In this document: piece by piece, positions 1-8,495 of the stretch
Layout: each line of letters opens with the position of its first letter
Position numbering within the stretch: position 1 is the first letter of the stretch
Origin: Spirillospora albida
GTDB lineage: Bacteria; Actinomycetota; Actinomycetes; Streptosporangiales; Streptosporangiaceae
Direction of reading: 5' to 3'
DNA length: 64,000 nt
Assembly (NCBI RefSeq): GCF_000718255.1
Contig: NZ_JOFJ01000002.1
Span: 124,001 to 188,000 of the forward strand
Translations under genes and position numbers: made by a program
The notes under the pieces: model-generated
Database searches by the model: none
What the model was told of the DNA's origin: nothing
What the model saw: only the letters and a program-made list of their open reading frames with translations

Positions 1-470
1 CGGGTCGCCCACGCCTGCCCCCGCAGATCACCCCGGACGGCCTGCCGCAGCCGCAGCGGATGCGGCACGCCCACCACCGCCAGCCGCTGGACGATCTTCG
101 GGTGGTAGACACCCATCGTCCACGCCAGCAGCCCGCCCCAGTCGTGCCCGACGACCGTCGCCCCCGCCTCGCCCAGCGCCCGGACGAGCCCCGCCGCGTC
201 CCCGGCCAGGGTCACCAGGTCGTAGCCGCGCGGCGGCCGGTCACTGCCGCCGTAGCCGCGCAGGTCGACCGCGACGGCCCGGTACCCGGCGCCGGCGAGC
301 GACACCAGCTGGTTGTGCCACGACCACCAGAACTCGGGGAAGCCGTGCAGGAGCAGGACGAGCGGCCCCTCGCCGGCCTCGGCGACGTGGAACCGGGTAC
401 CGCCCGCGCTCACGGCCCGGTGCGTCCAGGGACCGTCCACCTCGATCGGCGACGAGTCGTGACCGGCCAT
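1..470 (-). CDS. alpha/beta hydrolase, epoxide-hydrolase-like (C-terminus beyond window)
   Basis: About 156 N-terminal residues are visible and the frame stays open to base 1, so the C-terminal part, including the expected catalytic His, is outside the window. The protein starts MAGHDSSPIEVDG. It has the oxyanion motif LLHGFPEFWWSW near residue 42 and the nucleophile elbow GHDWGG near residue 117. Asp instead of Ser at the elbow is the mark of epoxide hydrolases and haloalkane dehalogenases; the HGFPEFW motif favours epoxide hydrolase. It starts 7 bases after the stop of the holin-like gene on the same strand, so nhaA, the holin-like gene and this hydrolase probably form one transcript. The substrate is not predictable. 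Confidence 0.85.
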   Translation of the reverse strand, partial: MAGHDSSPIEVDGPWTHRAVSAGGTRFHVAEAGEGPLVLLLHGFPEFWWSWHNQLVSLAGAGYRAVAVDLRGYGGSDRPPRGYDLVTLAGDAAGLVRALGEAGATVVGHDWGGLLAWTMGVYHPKIVQRLAVVGVPHPLRLRQAVRGDLRGQAWAT

Positions 471-477
471 CAAAGGG

Positions 478-909
478 TCATTCCGGAAGCGCGGGGGTGC
501 TCGTGTCGCCGCGACGGCGGAGCATGGTCAGGTCGTCCTTCAGCGTCCGGCGCGTCCGCTTGGCCCCCTCGATCCGCTTCATCCGCAGCGCCCCGACGAA
601 GATCAGCGCGCCGGCGAGGAGCAGGTACACCGTCGCGACGGTCAGGAACGCGGCCCAGTGCCAGAAACCGAGCGCGACCAGGCCATAGGCGGCGGATATC
701 GACAGCAGGATGACGATCAGGCCGCCCATGACCGCGGCGATCGTGAACATCACACTGCCGTAGGCGGCCTTCTTGGCGTCCGCCTTCAGCTCGAGCTTGG
801 CCAGCTCCATCTCCGCTCTGACGAGATCGGAGACGTTGCTCGACGCCAGCGCGACGAGTTCCCCGAGGGACCTGTCCTCGACGCGCTCGCCCGGTAGTGC
901 CTCGGTCAT
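478..909 (-). CDS. phage holin family (actinobacterial holin-X-like) membrane protein
   Basis: This 143-residue protein has an acidic and amphipathic N-terminal half, with a segment rich in Ala, Glu, Leu and Lys around residues 30-48 that looks helical. Two hydrophobic membrane segments follow (about residues 52-76 and 82-108), then a basic tail. This is the layout of the Phage_holin_3_6 / DUF1469 family, small inner-membrane proteins of unknown role common in actinomycetes; despite the name, nothing indicates prophage. Its ATG lies just after the nhaA stop codon and the strong site GGAAGGAG lies inside the end of nhaA, so translation is probably coupled. The family call is by pattern only. 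Confidence 0.7.
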   Translation of the reverse strand: MTEALPGERVEDRSLGELVALASSNVSDLVRAEMELAKLELKADAKKAAYGSVMFTIAAVMGGLIVILLSISAAYGLVALGFWHWAAFLTVATVYLLLAGALIFVGALRMKRIEGAKRTRRTLKDDLTMLRRRGDTSTPALPE

Positions 910-2166
910 TCACTCACTCCTTCCAGGGGCCGGCGGTCCATCCGGGCGCGCGCGCACGCGCACCCTGTGCCGGAAGACGACGGTGGCGGCCGCCGAGGCG
1001 ACCAGGCTCGCGATCAGGACCGCCGTCGTCACTCTCTCGAATTGTGACGGGTCGGTATAGGCCAAACCGCCGATCAGCAAGGAAACGGTGAAACCGACTC
1101 CGGCGAGCAGCGCCACACCGGCGATCTCGCGCCAGTGCAGTTCGTCCCCGAGCGTGGCAAGGCCGAGCCGGACGGCCGCCCAGGCCCCGCCGAAGACTCC
1201 CAAGAACTTACCGACCACGAGGCCGGCGATCACCCCGAGGGCCACCCGGTCGCCGAACACCGCACCCAGGGCGGACGGGGACAGCGCCACCCCCGCCGAC
1301 AGGAACGCGAACAGCGGCACGCAGAAACCGGCCGAGAACGGCCTCAGCGCATGGTCGGAGCTCTCCGCGTTCGTGGGGCGTTCGTCCGGTGTCTCCTTCG
1401 GGCTCGTGAGCATCCCCAGCGCGACACCCGCCACCGTGGCGTGGACCCCGCTTCGCTGGACGAAGTACCAGGCGAGCACCGCCAGCGGCACGTACAGCCA
1501 GGGGCTTCTGACGTTCCGCGCCTGGAGCGCCCCGTAAGCGGTGATCAGGATCACGCCGATGATGAGGGGCGTCCAGTGGAGACCGTCGGTGTAGAACAGC
1601 GCGATGATCGTGATGGCGATCAGGTCGTCCACCACGGCGAGGGTGAGCAGGAACGCGCGCAGGGGGGCCGGGCAGGTCGAGAAGGTGACCGCCAGCACGG
1701 CGAGCGCGAACGCGATGTCCGTCGCGGTCGGCACCGCCCAGCCGCGCGCGGCGCCCGGCTCGCCCGCGCTCACCGCCAGGAAGATCAGCGCGGGGATCGC
1801 CACGCCCGCCATCGCCGCGATCACCGGCAGGGCGGCCTCGCGCGGGTCCTGGAGCTCGCCGTGGGTCAGCTCCTCGCGCAGCTCCAGGCCGGCGATGAAG
1901 AAGAACACCGCGAGGAGGCCGCCGGACGCCCAGTGCTGCACGTCCATGTGCTCCAGGCCGAGCCAGGAGGGGCTGAGCTCGTACGTGCGCAGGTCCTGGT
2001 AGGCGTCCTTCCAGGGGGTGTTGGCCCACACCAGCGCGGCGGCCGTCGCCAGCAGCATGATGATGCCGCCGACGGTCTCGGTGCGGAGGGCCGCGGCGAC
2101 CTGCTGCCGGTACCGGGCGTCGGAACGGAACGGCCAGCCGGCGCGTCGCTCGGTCGGGCGCGACAT
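910..2166 (-). CDS. nhaA: Na+/H+ antiporter NhaA
   Basis: NhaA is an inner-membrane antiporter that exchanges Na+ (or Li+) for H+ in salt and pH homeostasis. The 418-residue product shows the family pattern: an early segment GGIIMLLATAAALVWANTPW, then FFFIAGLELREEL, then the ion-binding region with PTATDIAFALAVL and the paired aspartates of AVVDDLIAI, and about eleven hydrophobic segments in all. The last segments (VGFTVSLLIGGLAY) are intact. I chose the ATG at 2166 (MSRPTERRAG) because homologues begin just before the first helix and a GGGGG stretch precedes it; an in-frame ATG at 2250 would add 28 residues unlike the family. It appears to head an operon with the holin-like and hydrolase genes. 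Confidence 0.93.
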   Translation of the reverse strand: MSRPTERRAGWPFRSDARYRQQVAAALRTETVGGIIMLLATAAALVWANTPWKDAYQDLRTYELSPSWLGLEHMDVQHWASGGLLAVFFFIAGLELREELTHGELQDPREAALPVIAAMAGVAIPALIFLAVSAGEPGAARGWAVPTATDIAFALAVLAVTFSTCPAPLRAFLLTLAVVDDLIAITIIALFYTDGLHWTPLIIGVILITAYGALQARNVRSPWLYVPLAVLAWYFVQRSGVHATVAGVALGMLTSPKETPDERPTNAESSDHALRPFSAGFCVPLFAFLSAGVALSPSALGAVFGDRVALGVIAGLVVGKFLGVFGGAWAAVRLGLATLGDELHWREIAGVALLAGVGFTVSLLIGGLAYTDPSQFERVTTAVLIASLVASAAATVVFRHRVRVRARPDGPPAPGRSE

Positions 2167-2417
2167 GGGACCCCCGGGATGTCGGTCGGCGATACGGGCT
2201 GTGACTCGTCCCGTGCCGTCCGCCGCCGGGCGGGGGTACGGGCCGGCCACCTGCCGACCAGACTTCCCGGCGCACCTTCCGGCACCTTACCCGGCCGATC
2301 ACTTCCCATGCCCCGGGCGTCACCGGTGGGGAGACCCGGGTCGCGGTACTCCTGCCCGGGTCTCCTCCCTGTGCTCCGGTTCCGCGCCGCGTGCTCCGGT
2401 TCCGCGCCGCCGGAGCG

Positions 2418-4403
2418 TCAGCCCTCTGACTTGGTGCCGGGGAGCTTCTCCGCGATGAGGTCCATCACGGTGCTGTCGGCGAGCGTCGTGACGTCACCGA
2501 TGCCGCGGTTCTCCGCCACGTCGCGCAGGAGCCGCCGCATGATCTTGCCGGACCGGGTCTTGGGCAGCTCCGGGACGATCATGATCTGGCGGGGCTTGGC
2601 GATCGGCCCGAGCGTCCGCGCGACGTGCTCGCGCAGCTCCCGGAGGAAGTCCTCGCCCTCGACGTCGCCGCCCGCGTCGCCGCGCGGAATGACGAACGCC
2701 ACGATCGCCTGCGTGGTCAGCGGGTCCGTCGCGCCCACGACCGCGGCCTCGGCCACCTTCGGGTGCGCGACGAGGGCCGACTCGACCTCCGTCGTGGAGA
2801 TGTTGTGGCCGGAGACCAGCATCACGTCGTCGACACGGCCGAGCAGCCAGATGTCGCCGTCCTCGTCCTTCTTCGCGCCGTCCCCCGCGAAGTACAGCCC
2901 GTCGAACCGGGACCAGTACGTCTTGACGTAGCGCTCGTCGTCGCCCCAGATGGTGCGCAGCATGCTCGGCCAGGGCTCGGTGAGGACGAGGAACCCGCCG
3001 CCCCCGTTCGGCACCGGATTCGCCTCGTCGTCCACGACGTCCGCGCCGATCCCCGGAAGCGGGCGCATCGCCGCACCCGGCTTGCCCGCGGTCACGCCCG
3101 GCAGGGGGCTGACCATGATGGCGCCCGTCTCCGTCTGCCACCACGTGTCGACGACCGGGCACCTGCCGCCGCCGATGTGCTCGCGGTACCAGACGTACGC
3201 CTCCGGGTTGATCGGCTCCCCCACCGACCCGAGGACCCGCAGGGACGACAGATCGTGCTGCGCCGGGATGTCGTCACCCCACTTCATGAACGTGCGGATC
3301 GCCGTGGGCGCCGTGTAGAAGATGGTCACCTTGTACTTCTCGATGAGCTCCCACCAGCGGCCCTTGTGCGGGGTGTCCGGTGTGCCCTCGTACATGACGC
3401 TGGTGGCGCCGTTCGCGAGCGGCCCGTAGACGATGTAGGAGTGCCCGGTGACCCAGCCGATGTCGGCGGAGCACCAGTACACGTCCGTCTCCGGCTTCAG
3501 GTCGAACACCGAGTGGTGCGTGGACGCGACCTGGGTCAGGTACCCGCCCGTCGTGTGCAGGATGCCCTTCGGCTTACCCGTCGTCCCCGACGTGTAGAGG
3601 ATGTAGAGCGGGTGCTCGGCGTCCATGGGCTCGGGCGTGTGCTCGGTGCTCTGCCGCTCCACCACGTCCTGCCACCAGACGTCCCGCTCCGTCTCCGCGA
3701 CCTCCTCGCCGGTGCGCCGCACGACGAGGACGTGCTCGACGGACGGGGTGTCGGCGACGGCCGCGTCCACCGTCGGCTTCAGCGCGGACGCCTTGCCGCG
3801 CCGGTATCCGCCGTCCGCGGTGATGACGAGCCTGGCCTGCGCGTCGTCGATGCGGGTGCGGAGGGCGTCCGCGGAGAAGCCGCCGAACACCACCGAATGG
3901 GTGGCGCCGATGCGCGCGCACGCGAGCATCGAGATCGGCAGCTCCGGGATCATCGGCAGGTAGATCGCGACCCGGTCGCCCTTCCGGACGCCCAGTTCGA
4001 GCAGCGCGTTCGCCGCCTTGTTCACCTCGCGCCGGAGGTCGGCGTAGGTGAGGGTGCGGGTGTCGCCCGGCTCGCCCTCCCAGTGGTAGGCGACCTTGGC
4101 GCCGCGCCCCGCCTCGACGTGCCGGTCGACGCAGTTGTAGGCGGCGTTCAGCTCGCCCCCGACGAACCACTTCGCGAACGGCGGGTCGGTCCAGTCGAGG
4201 ACCTCGTCCCACGGCCTGGACCACGACAGCCGCTCCGCCTGGCCCGCCCAGTAGGCGAGCCGGTCCCGGGCGGCCTCCTCGTACGTGCCGGCCTTCACGT
4301 TCGCCGATGCGGCGAGCTCGGCCGGAGGCTCGAAGCGCCGCGTCTCCTGGAGGAGGTTCGACAGTGTCTCCTGGCTCTGGCTCGTCTCGTGACTCTGGCT
4401 CAA
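2418..4403 (-). CDS. acsA: acetyl-CoA synthetase (AMP-forming)
   Basis: Acs converts acetate, ATP and CoA to acetyl-CoA, AMP and PPi in the cytoplasm. The 661-residue product has the family length. It carries the ATP-binding motif YTSGTTGKPKG, the WWQTETG motif, the DDVMLVSGHNISTTEVESAL hinge region and the C-terminal TRSGKIMRRLLR motif, whose Lys is the residue acetylated by Pat-type enzymes in homologues. I chose the TTG at 4403 (LSQSHETSQS) because AAGGAG lies 6 bases before it; an ATG at 4505 would add 34 residues that do not look like the family. It is divergent from the Fic-like gene, with about 113 bases between their starts. Confidence 0.95.
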   Translation of the reverse strand: MSQSHETSQSQETLSNLLQETRRFEPPAELAASANVKAGTYEEAARDRLAYWAGQAERLSWSRPWDEVLDWTDPPFAKWFVGGELNAAYNCVDRHVEAGRGAKVAYHWEGEPGDTRTLTYADLRREVNKAANALLELGVRKGDRVAIYLPMIPELPISMLACARIGATHSVVFGGFSADALRTRIDDAQARLVITADGGYRRGKASALKPTVDAAVADTPSVEHVLVVRRTGEEVAETERDVWWQDVVERQSTEHTPEPMDAEHPLYILYTSGTTGKPKGILHTTGGYLTQVASTHHSVFDLKPETDVYWCSADIGWVTGHSYIVYGPLANGATSVMYEGTPDTPHKGRWWELIEKYKVTIFYTAPTAIRTFMKWGDDIPAQHDLSSLRVLGSVGEPINPEAYVWYREHIGGGRCPVVDTWWQTETGAIMVSPLPGVTAGKPGAAMRPLPGIGADVVDDEANPVPNGGGGFLVLTEPWPSMLRTIWGDDERYVKTYWSRFDGLYFAGDGAKKDEDGDIWLLGRVDDVMLVSGHNISTTEVESALVAHPKVAEAAVVGATDPLTTQAIVAFVIPRGDAGGDVEGEDFLRELREHVARTLGPIAKPRQIMIVPELPKTRSGKIMRRLLRDVAENRGIGDVTTLADSTVMDLIAEKLPGTKSEG

Positions 4404-4516
4404 CGCGCACTCCTTGCTAGCCGAAGCGGTCACCCGGTGACCACACTCCACCAGGAAGGTCCCGCTCCCACAAGGGCGGCGCACGAACGGTACGGGGCAC
4501 CGCATAAGGTCGGGCC

Positions 4517-5308
4517 GTGACCGATGCCCTTGCCCATGTAGCGAACCTGCCCGGCGTGTCCGAAGCGGTGAACGACGCCCGCACCGCGGTCGACCGCCTG
4601 CTCGGCCACCGGATCCTGCGGCGCAAGAGCGCCGCGGTGTCCACGGAGTCGGCGCTGCGGGGGGCGCGGGCCTCGGCCGTCCTGGAGGGCGCCTCGATCA
4701 CGCTGGACGAGCTCCGCACCACGGAGAACCCGCACGATCCGGTCGTGCAGGGCGCGCTGCGCGTTTCGGCCGAAATGGGAACGCTCACGGAGACGTGGCG
4801 GCAGGCGCCCCGGCAGGTCCTGGCGCGACTGCACGTCCTCGCGGCGGCGGACGCCGTCGACAGCGCCGACCTCGGTCGTCCGCGCGCCGAGGACGCCCCA
4901 GTGAAGGATCTTCTCGGCCTCGGCGACCCGCCCCCGCCCGCCGAGGCCGCCGCCCGCCTCGACACGCTCAGCGGGCTTCTCACGGCCCCGACGAAGGCTC
5001 CGGCGCTCGTCGTCGCGGCGGTCGTCCACGGCGAGTTGCTGACCCTGCGTCCGTTCGGCTGGGGCGACGGCATCGTCGCCCGCGCCGCGCAGCGGATCAC
5101 CCTCGTGGCGCGCGGCCTCGACCCCAAGTCGCTCGTGGCGCCCGAGATCGGGCACGCCGAGCTCGCGGACGAGTACGCCGAGGCGCTCCGCGCCTACGCG
5201 TCCGGCACGTCCGAGGGGGTCGCGTCCTGGGTCCGGCACTGCGCCACGGCGACGGCGACCGCCGCGCGGGACGCGCAGGCGATCTGCGAAGCCCTCATGC
5301 GCGGCTGA
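4517..5308 (+). CDS. Fic-family-like protein with a degenerate catalytic motif
   Basis: The product has 263 residues from a GTG start. The central part resembles actinobacterial Fic-like proteins: an N-terminal helical region with ALRGARASAVLEGASITLDEL (similar to the Fic_N style ASSxIEG motif) and, near residue 178, LRPFGWGDGIVAR in place of the Fic motif HPFxxGNGRxxR. The catalytic His is replaced by Arg, Asn by Asp and the first Arg by Ile, so AMP transfer by the usual mechanism is not expected. It may be a binding or regulatory member of the fold. It is divergent from acsA, and adjacency could mean a role in controlling acetate activation, but this is inference. The first motif is given approximately. 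Confidence 0.6.
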   Translation: MTDALAHVANLPGVSEAVNDARTAVDRLLGHRILRRKSAAVSTESALRGARASAVLEGASITLDELRTTENPHDPVVQGALRVSAEMGTLTETWRQAPRQVLARLHVLAAADAVDSADLGRPRAEDAPVKDLLGLGDPPPPAEAAARLDTLSGLLTAPTKAPALVVAAVVHGELLTLRPFGWGDGIVARAAQRITLVARGLDPKSLVAPEIGHAELADEYAEALRAYASGTSEGVASWVRHCATATATAARDAQAICEALMRG

Positions 5309-5973
5309 CGACGCCCGCGCCTGGCGCGGTCCGGTCACAGCGAACGGCGTCCCGCTGGGAGACGCCGTCGCCGACCACGTCACACCGGGTTACCAAGCGT
5401 GCAACTTCGATTCGTCGGAGCGGGTCAAGCCCGTCTCGACGCGCCTCCCGCGGCTGGTCGCGCGTGGGTGCCCGGCTGCCGTGCGCGGACTCTCGGTCCG
5501 TATGACCTGTCTACGCCTCATTTTCGCAGTTGACAAGCCCCATGGGGAAAACGCCCTCCGCAAAGGCCGTGCGCGTCCGGGTGTCGATCTTTCTCCTGCA
5601 CTTCCCCCTATAAAGGGGCGAAACAGGCTATTCGGACTTACAGTGAAGACCTTGAACATCGTGGAAATCGATCACACAACGTGATCGTTTCTTTTTGCCG
5701 CACGATCTCTCCCGCGGTGGGAAAGATCTTTAGATCTCCTGTACGCTCCCACTCCCGTCCCGTTGCGTGTTTTCGCGTGCGACGAACGGCGGCGGACGCA
5801 TCGCGCGACCGTCCCGAGGGCCGGGATCGCCTTGCACGTACGAGAAAACCGCACCTGGCAGGCCGAGTCGCCCGCCCGGCGCGCCCGGAAGGCATATGTT
5901 GTATACACAGGGACCGGAGACTCCGAGTTTGCGTCTTCAATAGATCCACGTTGCGCGCGACCCGGTTGATCTC

Positions 5974-6064
5974 CCCAAGGACTCTCTTGGGAAACGGGCC
6001 GGCTCTGCCCCCCCGGAGCCGGACCGTCCGGCGACCCCCGCACTCCCCCCCGGCGGGGGTCGCC
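5974..6064 (+). promoter_or_regulatory. three consecutive hairpins ahead of the pilus operon
   Basis: Three inverted repeats follow one another: CCCAAG/CTTGGG (5974-5979 with 5986-5991, 6-base loop), CCGGCTC/GAGCCGG (5999-6005 with 6016-6022, 10-base loop) and GGCGACCCCCG/CGGGGGTCGCC (6030-6040 with 6054-6064, 13-base loop). All arms are perfect. They precede the much stronger stem at 6074-6114. They may be terminators for upstream transcription or parts of a structured leader RNA; the sequence alone does not decide. Confidence 0.55.
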
Positions 6065-6073
6065 CCAACGTGA

Positions 6074-6114
6074 CGCGGCCGGGGCGGTGGCCTCCGACCA
6101 CCGCCCCGGCCGCG
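6074..6114 (+). terminator. perfect 17-bp GC-rich hairpin
   Basis: CGCGGCCGGGGCGGTGG pairs perfectly with its reverse complement at 6098-6114 around the 7-base loop CCTCCGA. No T-run follows, which is common for actinobacterial terminators. Position suggests it insulates the pilus operon from upstream transcription or acts as an attenuator in its leader. Confidence 0.65.
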
Positions 6115-6137
6115 CCGTCTCATGGCGATCATCGAAG

Positions 6138-6146
6138 TTATCCACA
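6138..6146 (+). promoter_or_regulatory. TTATCCACA site (DnaA-box-like) upstream of ssd
   Basis: This is an exact match to the E. coli-type DnaA box consensus TTATCCACA, 74 bases before the ssd start. The same nonamer occurs at 10347, before the pilin gene. The repetition ahead of two parts of the pilus locus suggests a functional site, but whether DnaA or another protein binds is unknown. Confidence 0.4.
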
Positions 6147-6190
6147 ATTGGCGGACCGGGTTCCCGAACCCCCGCGGGATGGCGAAGGTG

Positions 6191-6220
6191 GGAGTCCTCC
6201 GAACGACGATGGAGGACTCC
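6191..6220 (+). promoter_or_regulatory. hairpin that buries the ssd ribosome-binding site
   Basis: GGAGTCCTCC (6191-6200) is the perfect reverse complement of GGAGGACTCC (6211-6220), separated by 10 bases. The second arm contains the GGAGGA Shine-Dalgarno sequence and ends directly at the ATG of ssd (6221). When folded, the ribosome-binding site is fully base-paired, so the first gene of the pilus operon may be under translational control. Confidence 0.65.
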
Positions 6221-7300
6221 ATGAACATCGCGGCGCTGATCGTCACCGGCGATCCCGAGACCGCCGACGACCTGCTCCGGCTGGCCGCCGCTGCGGACGC
6301 CCACGCCGAGGTCGCCCACGACGCCGACGAGGCGAGGGCCGCCTGGACGTGGCCCGCCCTCGTCCTGGTGGGGGCCGACGCCGCCGACGAGGTCGCGGCG
6401 GCCCGACTCCAGCGGCGGCAGGGCGTCGTCCTGGTGACCGCGGCGGACGCCGGGCCCGAGGCGTACCGGCGCGCCGTGGAGATCGGCGCCCAGGACGTCG
6501 CGACGCTCCCCGGCCACGAGGAATGGCTGACCGAGGCGTTCGCCACCGCCGGCGAACCCGAGAGCGGGTGGGGCGCGACCCTCTGCGTGGTCGGCGCCAG
6601 AGGCGGCGCGGGAGCGAGCGTCCTCACGGCGGCCCTCGGCCTCGCCGCCGCCGCGAGCGGGCTGCGGACCCTCCTCGTGGACGCCGACCCCCTCGGTGGC
6701 GGGCTCGACCTCCTTCTCGGCCTGGAACGGCACGAGGGCGTCCGCTGGCACGACCTCGCCGACCGCCGGGGCCGGCTCAGCACCGCGACGCTTCGCGAGT
6801 CCCTGCCCTGCCGAGGCGACCTGTCCGCCCTGTCGTGGCGGCGCGGCGAACCCGTACCCGTCACCCCGGACGCCGCGACCTCCCTGCTCGATGCCGCCGC
6901 CCGCGGCTTCGACCTCGTGATCGCGGACGTCCCGCGCTACCCGGGCGACATCGGACGGGCCGCACTGCGCGCCGCCACCGCCGCGTTCCTGCTCGTCCCC
7001 GCCGAGGTCCGCGCGACCGTCGCCGCCGACGGACTGGCGAGCGCGCTCCGCCGCGACACCGCGGACCTCCGCCTCATCGTCCAGGGGCCGGCGCCCGGCG
7101 GGATCACGTCCGACATGATCGGCAAGGCGGTGAACCTGCCGACCGCGGGCGGCTACGACCGCGACCGCCGCCTCCCCGCCGCCATCGAGGAGGGAGAGCT
7201 GGAACGGGTGTGCCGCCGCGGGCCGCTCACCGACTTCTGCGCCCGCCTCCTGGCCGACCTGGCCCTCCAGCCCTACGAGTACCGCGAAGAGGCGGCATGA
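6221..7300 (+). CDS. ssd: septum-site-determining protein Ssd / CpaE-like ATPase
   Basis: This 359-residue protein belongs to the MinD/CpaE-like group that begins actinobacterial Tad loci. Residues 1-110 form a degenerate receiver-like domain (MNIAALIVTGDPETADDLLR). A deviant Walker A motif, GARGGAGAS, is at 125-133 and the signature DADPLGGGLD is at about 154-163. Ssd/CpaE proteins position the pilus machine or affect septation in relatives; the ATPase is cytoplasmic and membrane-associated. I chose the ATG at 6221 over in-frame ATGs at 6122 and 6209 because GGAGGA lies just before it, inside a hairpin. tadA follows 37 bases later in the same direction. Confidence 0.85.
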   Translation: MNIAALIVTGDPETADDLLRLAAAADAHAEVAHDADEARAAWTWPALVLVGADAADEVAAARLQRRQGVVLVTAADAGPEAYRRAVEIGAQDVATLPGHEEWLTEAFATAGEPESGWGATLCVVGARGGAGASVLTAALGLAAAASGLRTLLVDADPLGGGLDLLLGLERHEGVRWHDLADRRGRLSTATLRESLPCRGDLSALSWRRGEPVPVTPDAATSLLDAAARGFDLVIADVPRYPGDIGRAALRAATAAFLLVPAEVRATVAADGLASALRRDTADLRLIVQGPAPGGITSDMIGKAVNLPTAGGYDRDRRLPAAIEEGELERVCRRGPLTDFCARLLADLALQPYEYREEAA

Positions 7301-7337
7301 CAGGGAGGTCGAGCGCCGCCTCGGGCGAGGTGCCCTC

Positions 7338-8495
7338 ATGACGAGCCTGAGCGACGCGATCCGCGACCGCCTGGCGGGCACCGGCGCGGAACCGACCGCC
7401 GGACGCGTGGCGGAGGCGCTCCGCGCGGAGGGGAGACTGCTGGGCGACAGCGAGGTCCTGGCCCTGTCCGGCCGGCTGCACGCCGAGTTCGCCGGTGCCG
7501 GTCCCCTGGAACCGCTGATGCGCTCTCCCGACGTCACGGACATCCTCGTCAACGGCCCCGACGAGGTCTGGATCGACGCGGGCGCGGGCCTGACCCGCAC
7601 CCCGCTCCGCTTCCCTGACGAGTCCGCGCTCCGCCGCCTGGCGCAGCGCCTGACCGCCGCGGCGGGCCGCCGCCTGGACGACGCGGCCCCCTACGCCGAC
7701 GCGCGCCTTCCCGGGGGCGTCCGCCTGCATGCGGTGCTGCCCCCGATCGCGGCCACCGGCACCTGCCTCTCGCTCCGGCTGCCCCGCCGCAGAGCCTTCA
7801 CCCTGGACGAACTCATCACCGCCGGAACCGTCCCGCCGGCCGGCGCGCCCGTTCTCCAGGCGCTGATCGAGGCGAGGGCCGCCCATCTCATCACCGGCGG
7901 CACCGGCTCCGGCAAGACGACCTTGCTCGGCACCCTGCTCTCCATGGCCGACCCTGGGGAACGCCTTCTCCTCGTCGAGGACTCCGCCGAGCTGAGGCCG
8001 GACCATCCGCATGTCGTCCGCCTGGAGACGCGTCCCCCGAACGTGGAGGGAGCGGGCGGCGTGGTCCTCGACGACCTCGTCCGGCAGGCCCTCCGCATGC
8101 GGCCCGACCGCCTGGTCGTGGGCGAGGTAAGGGGCCCGGAGGTGGTCGTCCTGCTGGCCGCGCTGAACACCGGGCACGAGGGAGGCTGCGGCACCCTCCA
8201 TGCCAACACGGCGGCGGATGTCCCGGCCCGCCTGGAGGCCCTGGCATGCGCCGCGGGCCTGAGTCGTGAGGCCGTCCACAGCCAGCTGGCGGCCGCCCTC
8301 GACGTCGTCGTCCACCTGACCAGGGATCCGCCCGCCGGACGCCGCCGCATAGCCGAGATCAGCGTCCTGCGCCGAGCCCCCGATGGCCTGGTCGGCGTGA
8401 TTCCGGCGCTGAGGTTCACCGCGGACGGCGAAGCGATCACCGCCCCGGGCGCGGAGATCCTGGCAGACCGGCTGGACGGCCGGTGGGAGCCATGA
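7338..8495 (+). CDS. tadA: Tad pilus assembly ATPase TadA/CpaF
   Basis: TadA is the hexameric secretion ATPase (VirB11/PilT type) that powers assembly of Flp pili at the cytoplasmic face of the membrane. The 385-residue product has the CpaF-type N-domain (DVTDILVNGPDEVWID about 65-80), the motif RLHAVLPP near 129, Walker A GGTGSGKTT at 187-195, the Asp box LLVEDSAEL at about 211-219, Walker B-like RPDRLVVGEVRG near 255 and the His box GHEGGCGTLHANTA near 280. All catalytic elements are present. The stop codon overlaps the ATG of the next small ORF (ATGA). Confidence 0.95.
   Translation: MTSLSDAIRDRLAGTGAEPTAGRVAEALRAEGRLLGDSEVLALSGRLHAEFAGAGPLEPLMRSPDVTDILVNGPDEVWIDAGAGLTRTPLRFPDESALRRLAQRLTAAAGRRLDDAAPYADARLPGGVRLHAVLPPIAATGTCLSLRLPRRRAFTLDELITAGTVPPAGAPVLQALIEARAAHLITGGTGSGKTTLLGTLLSMADPGERLLLVEDSAELRPDHPHVVRLETRPPNVEGAGGVVLDDLVRQALRMRPDRLVVGEVRGPEVVVLLAALNTGHEGGCGTLHANTAADVPARLEALACAAGLSREAVHSQLAAALDVVVHLTRDPPAGRRRIAEISVLRRAPDGLVGVIPALRFTADGEAITAPGAEILADRLDGRWEP

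Larger units (their letters stand above)
5309..6220. other. long gene-free region upstream of the Tad pilus operon
   Basis: About 900 bases hold no convincing gene; the short open frames have atypical composition and no ribosome-binding sites. The part from about 5500 to 5960 is noticeably less GC-rich than its surroundings. It includes CCCCTATAAAGGGG near 5606 and AGATCTTTAGATCT near 5725. The 3' part (5974-6220) is packed with inverted repeats and one TTATCCACA site, each listed separately. A non-coding RNA or a long regulated 5' leader for the pilus operon is possible. No tRNA, tmRNA or known riboswitch was recognised. Confidence 0.6.

Noticed and set aside
478..909. Prophage remnant, because of the holin-like protein
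   Set aside because: No other phage genes are near; this family is widespread in actinomycete chromosomes.
5390..5684. Short open frames of 67 and 89 codons in the gene-free region
   Set aside because: They lack ribosome-binding sites and codon bias and overlap each other on opposite strands.
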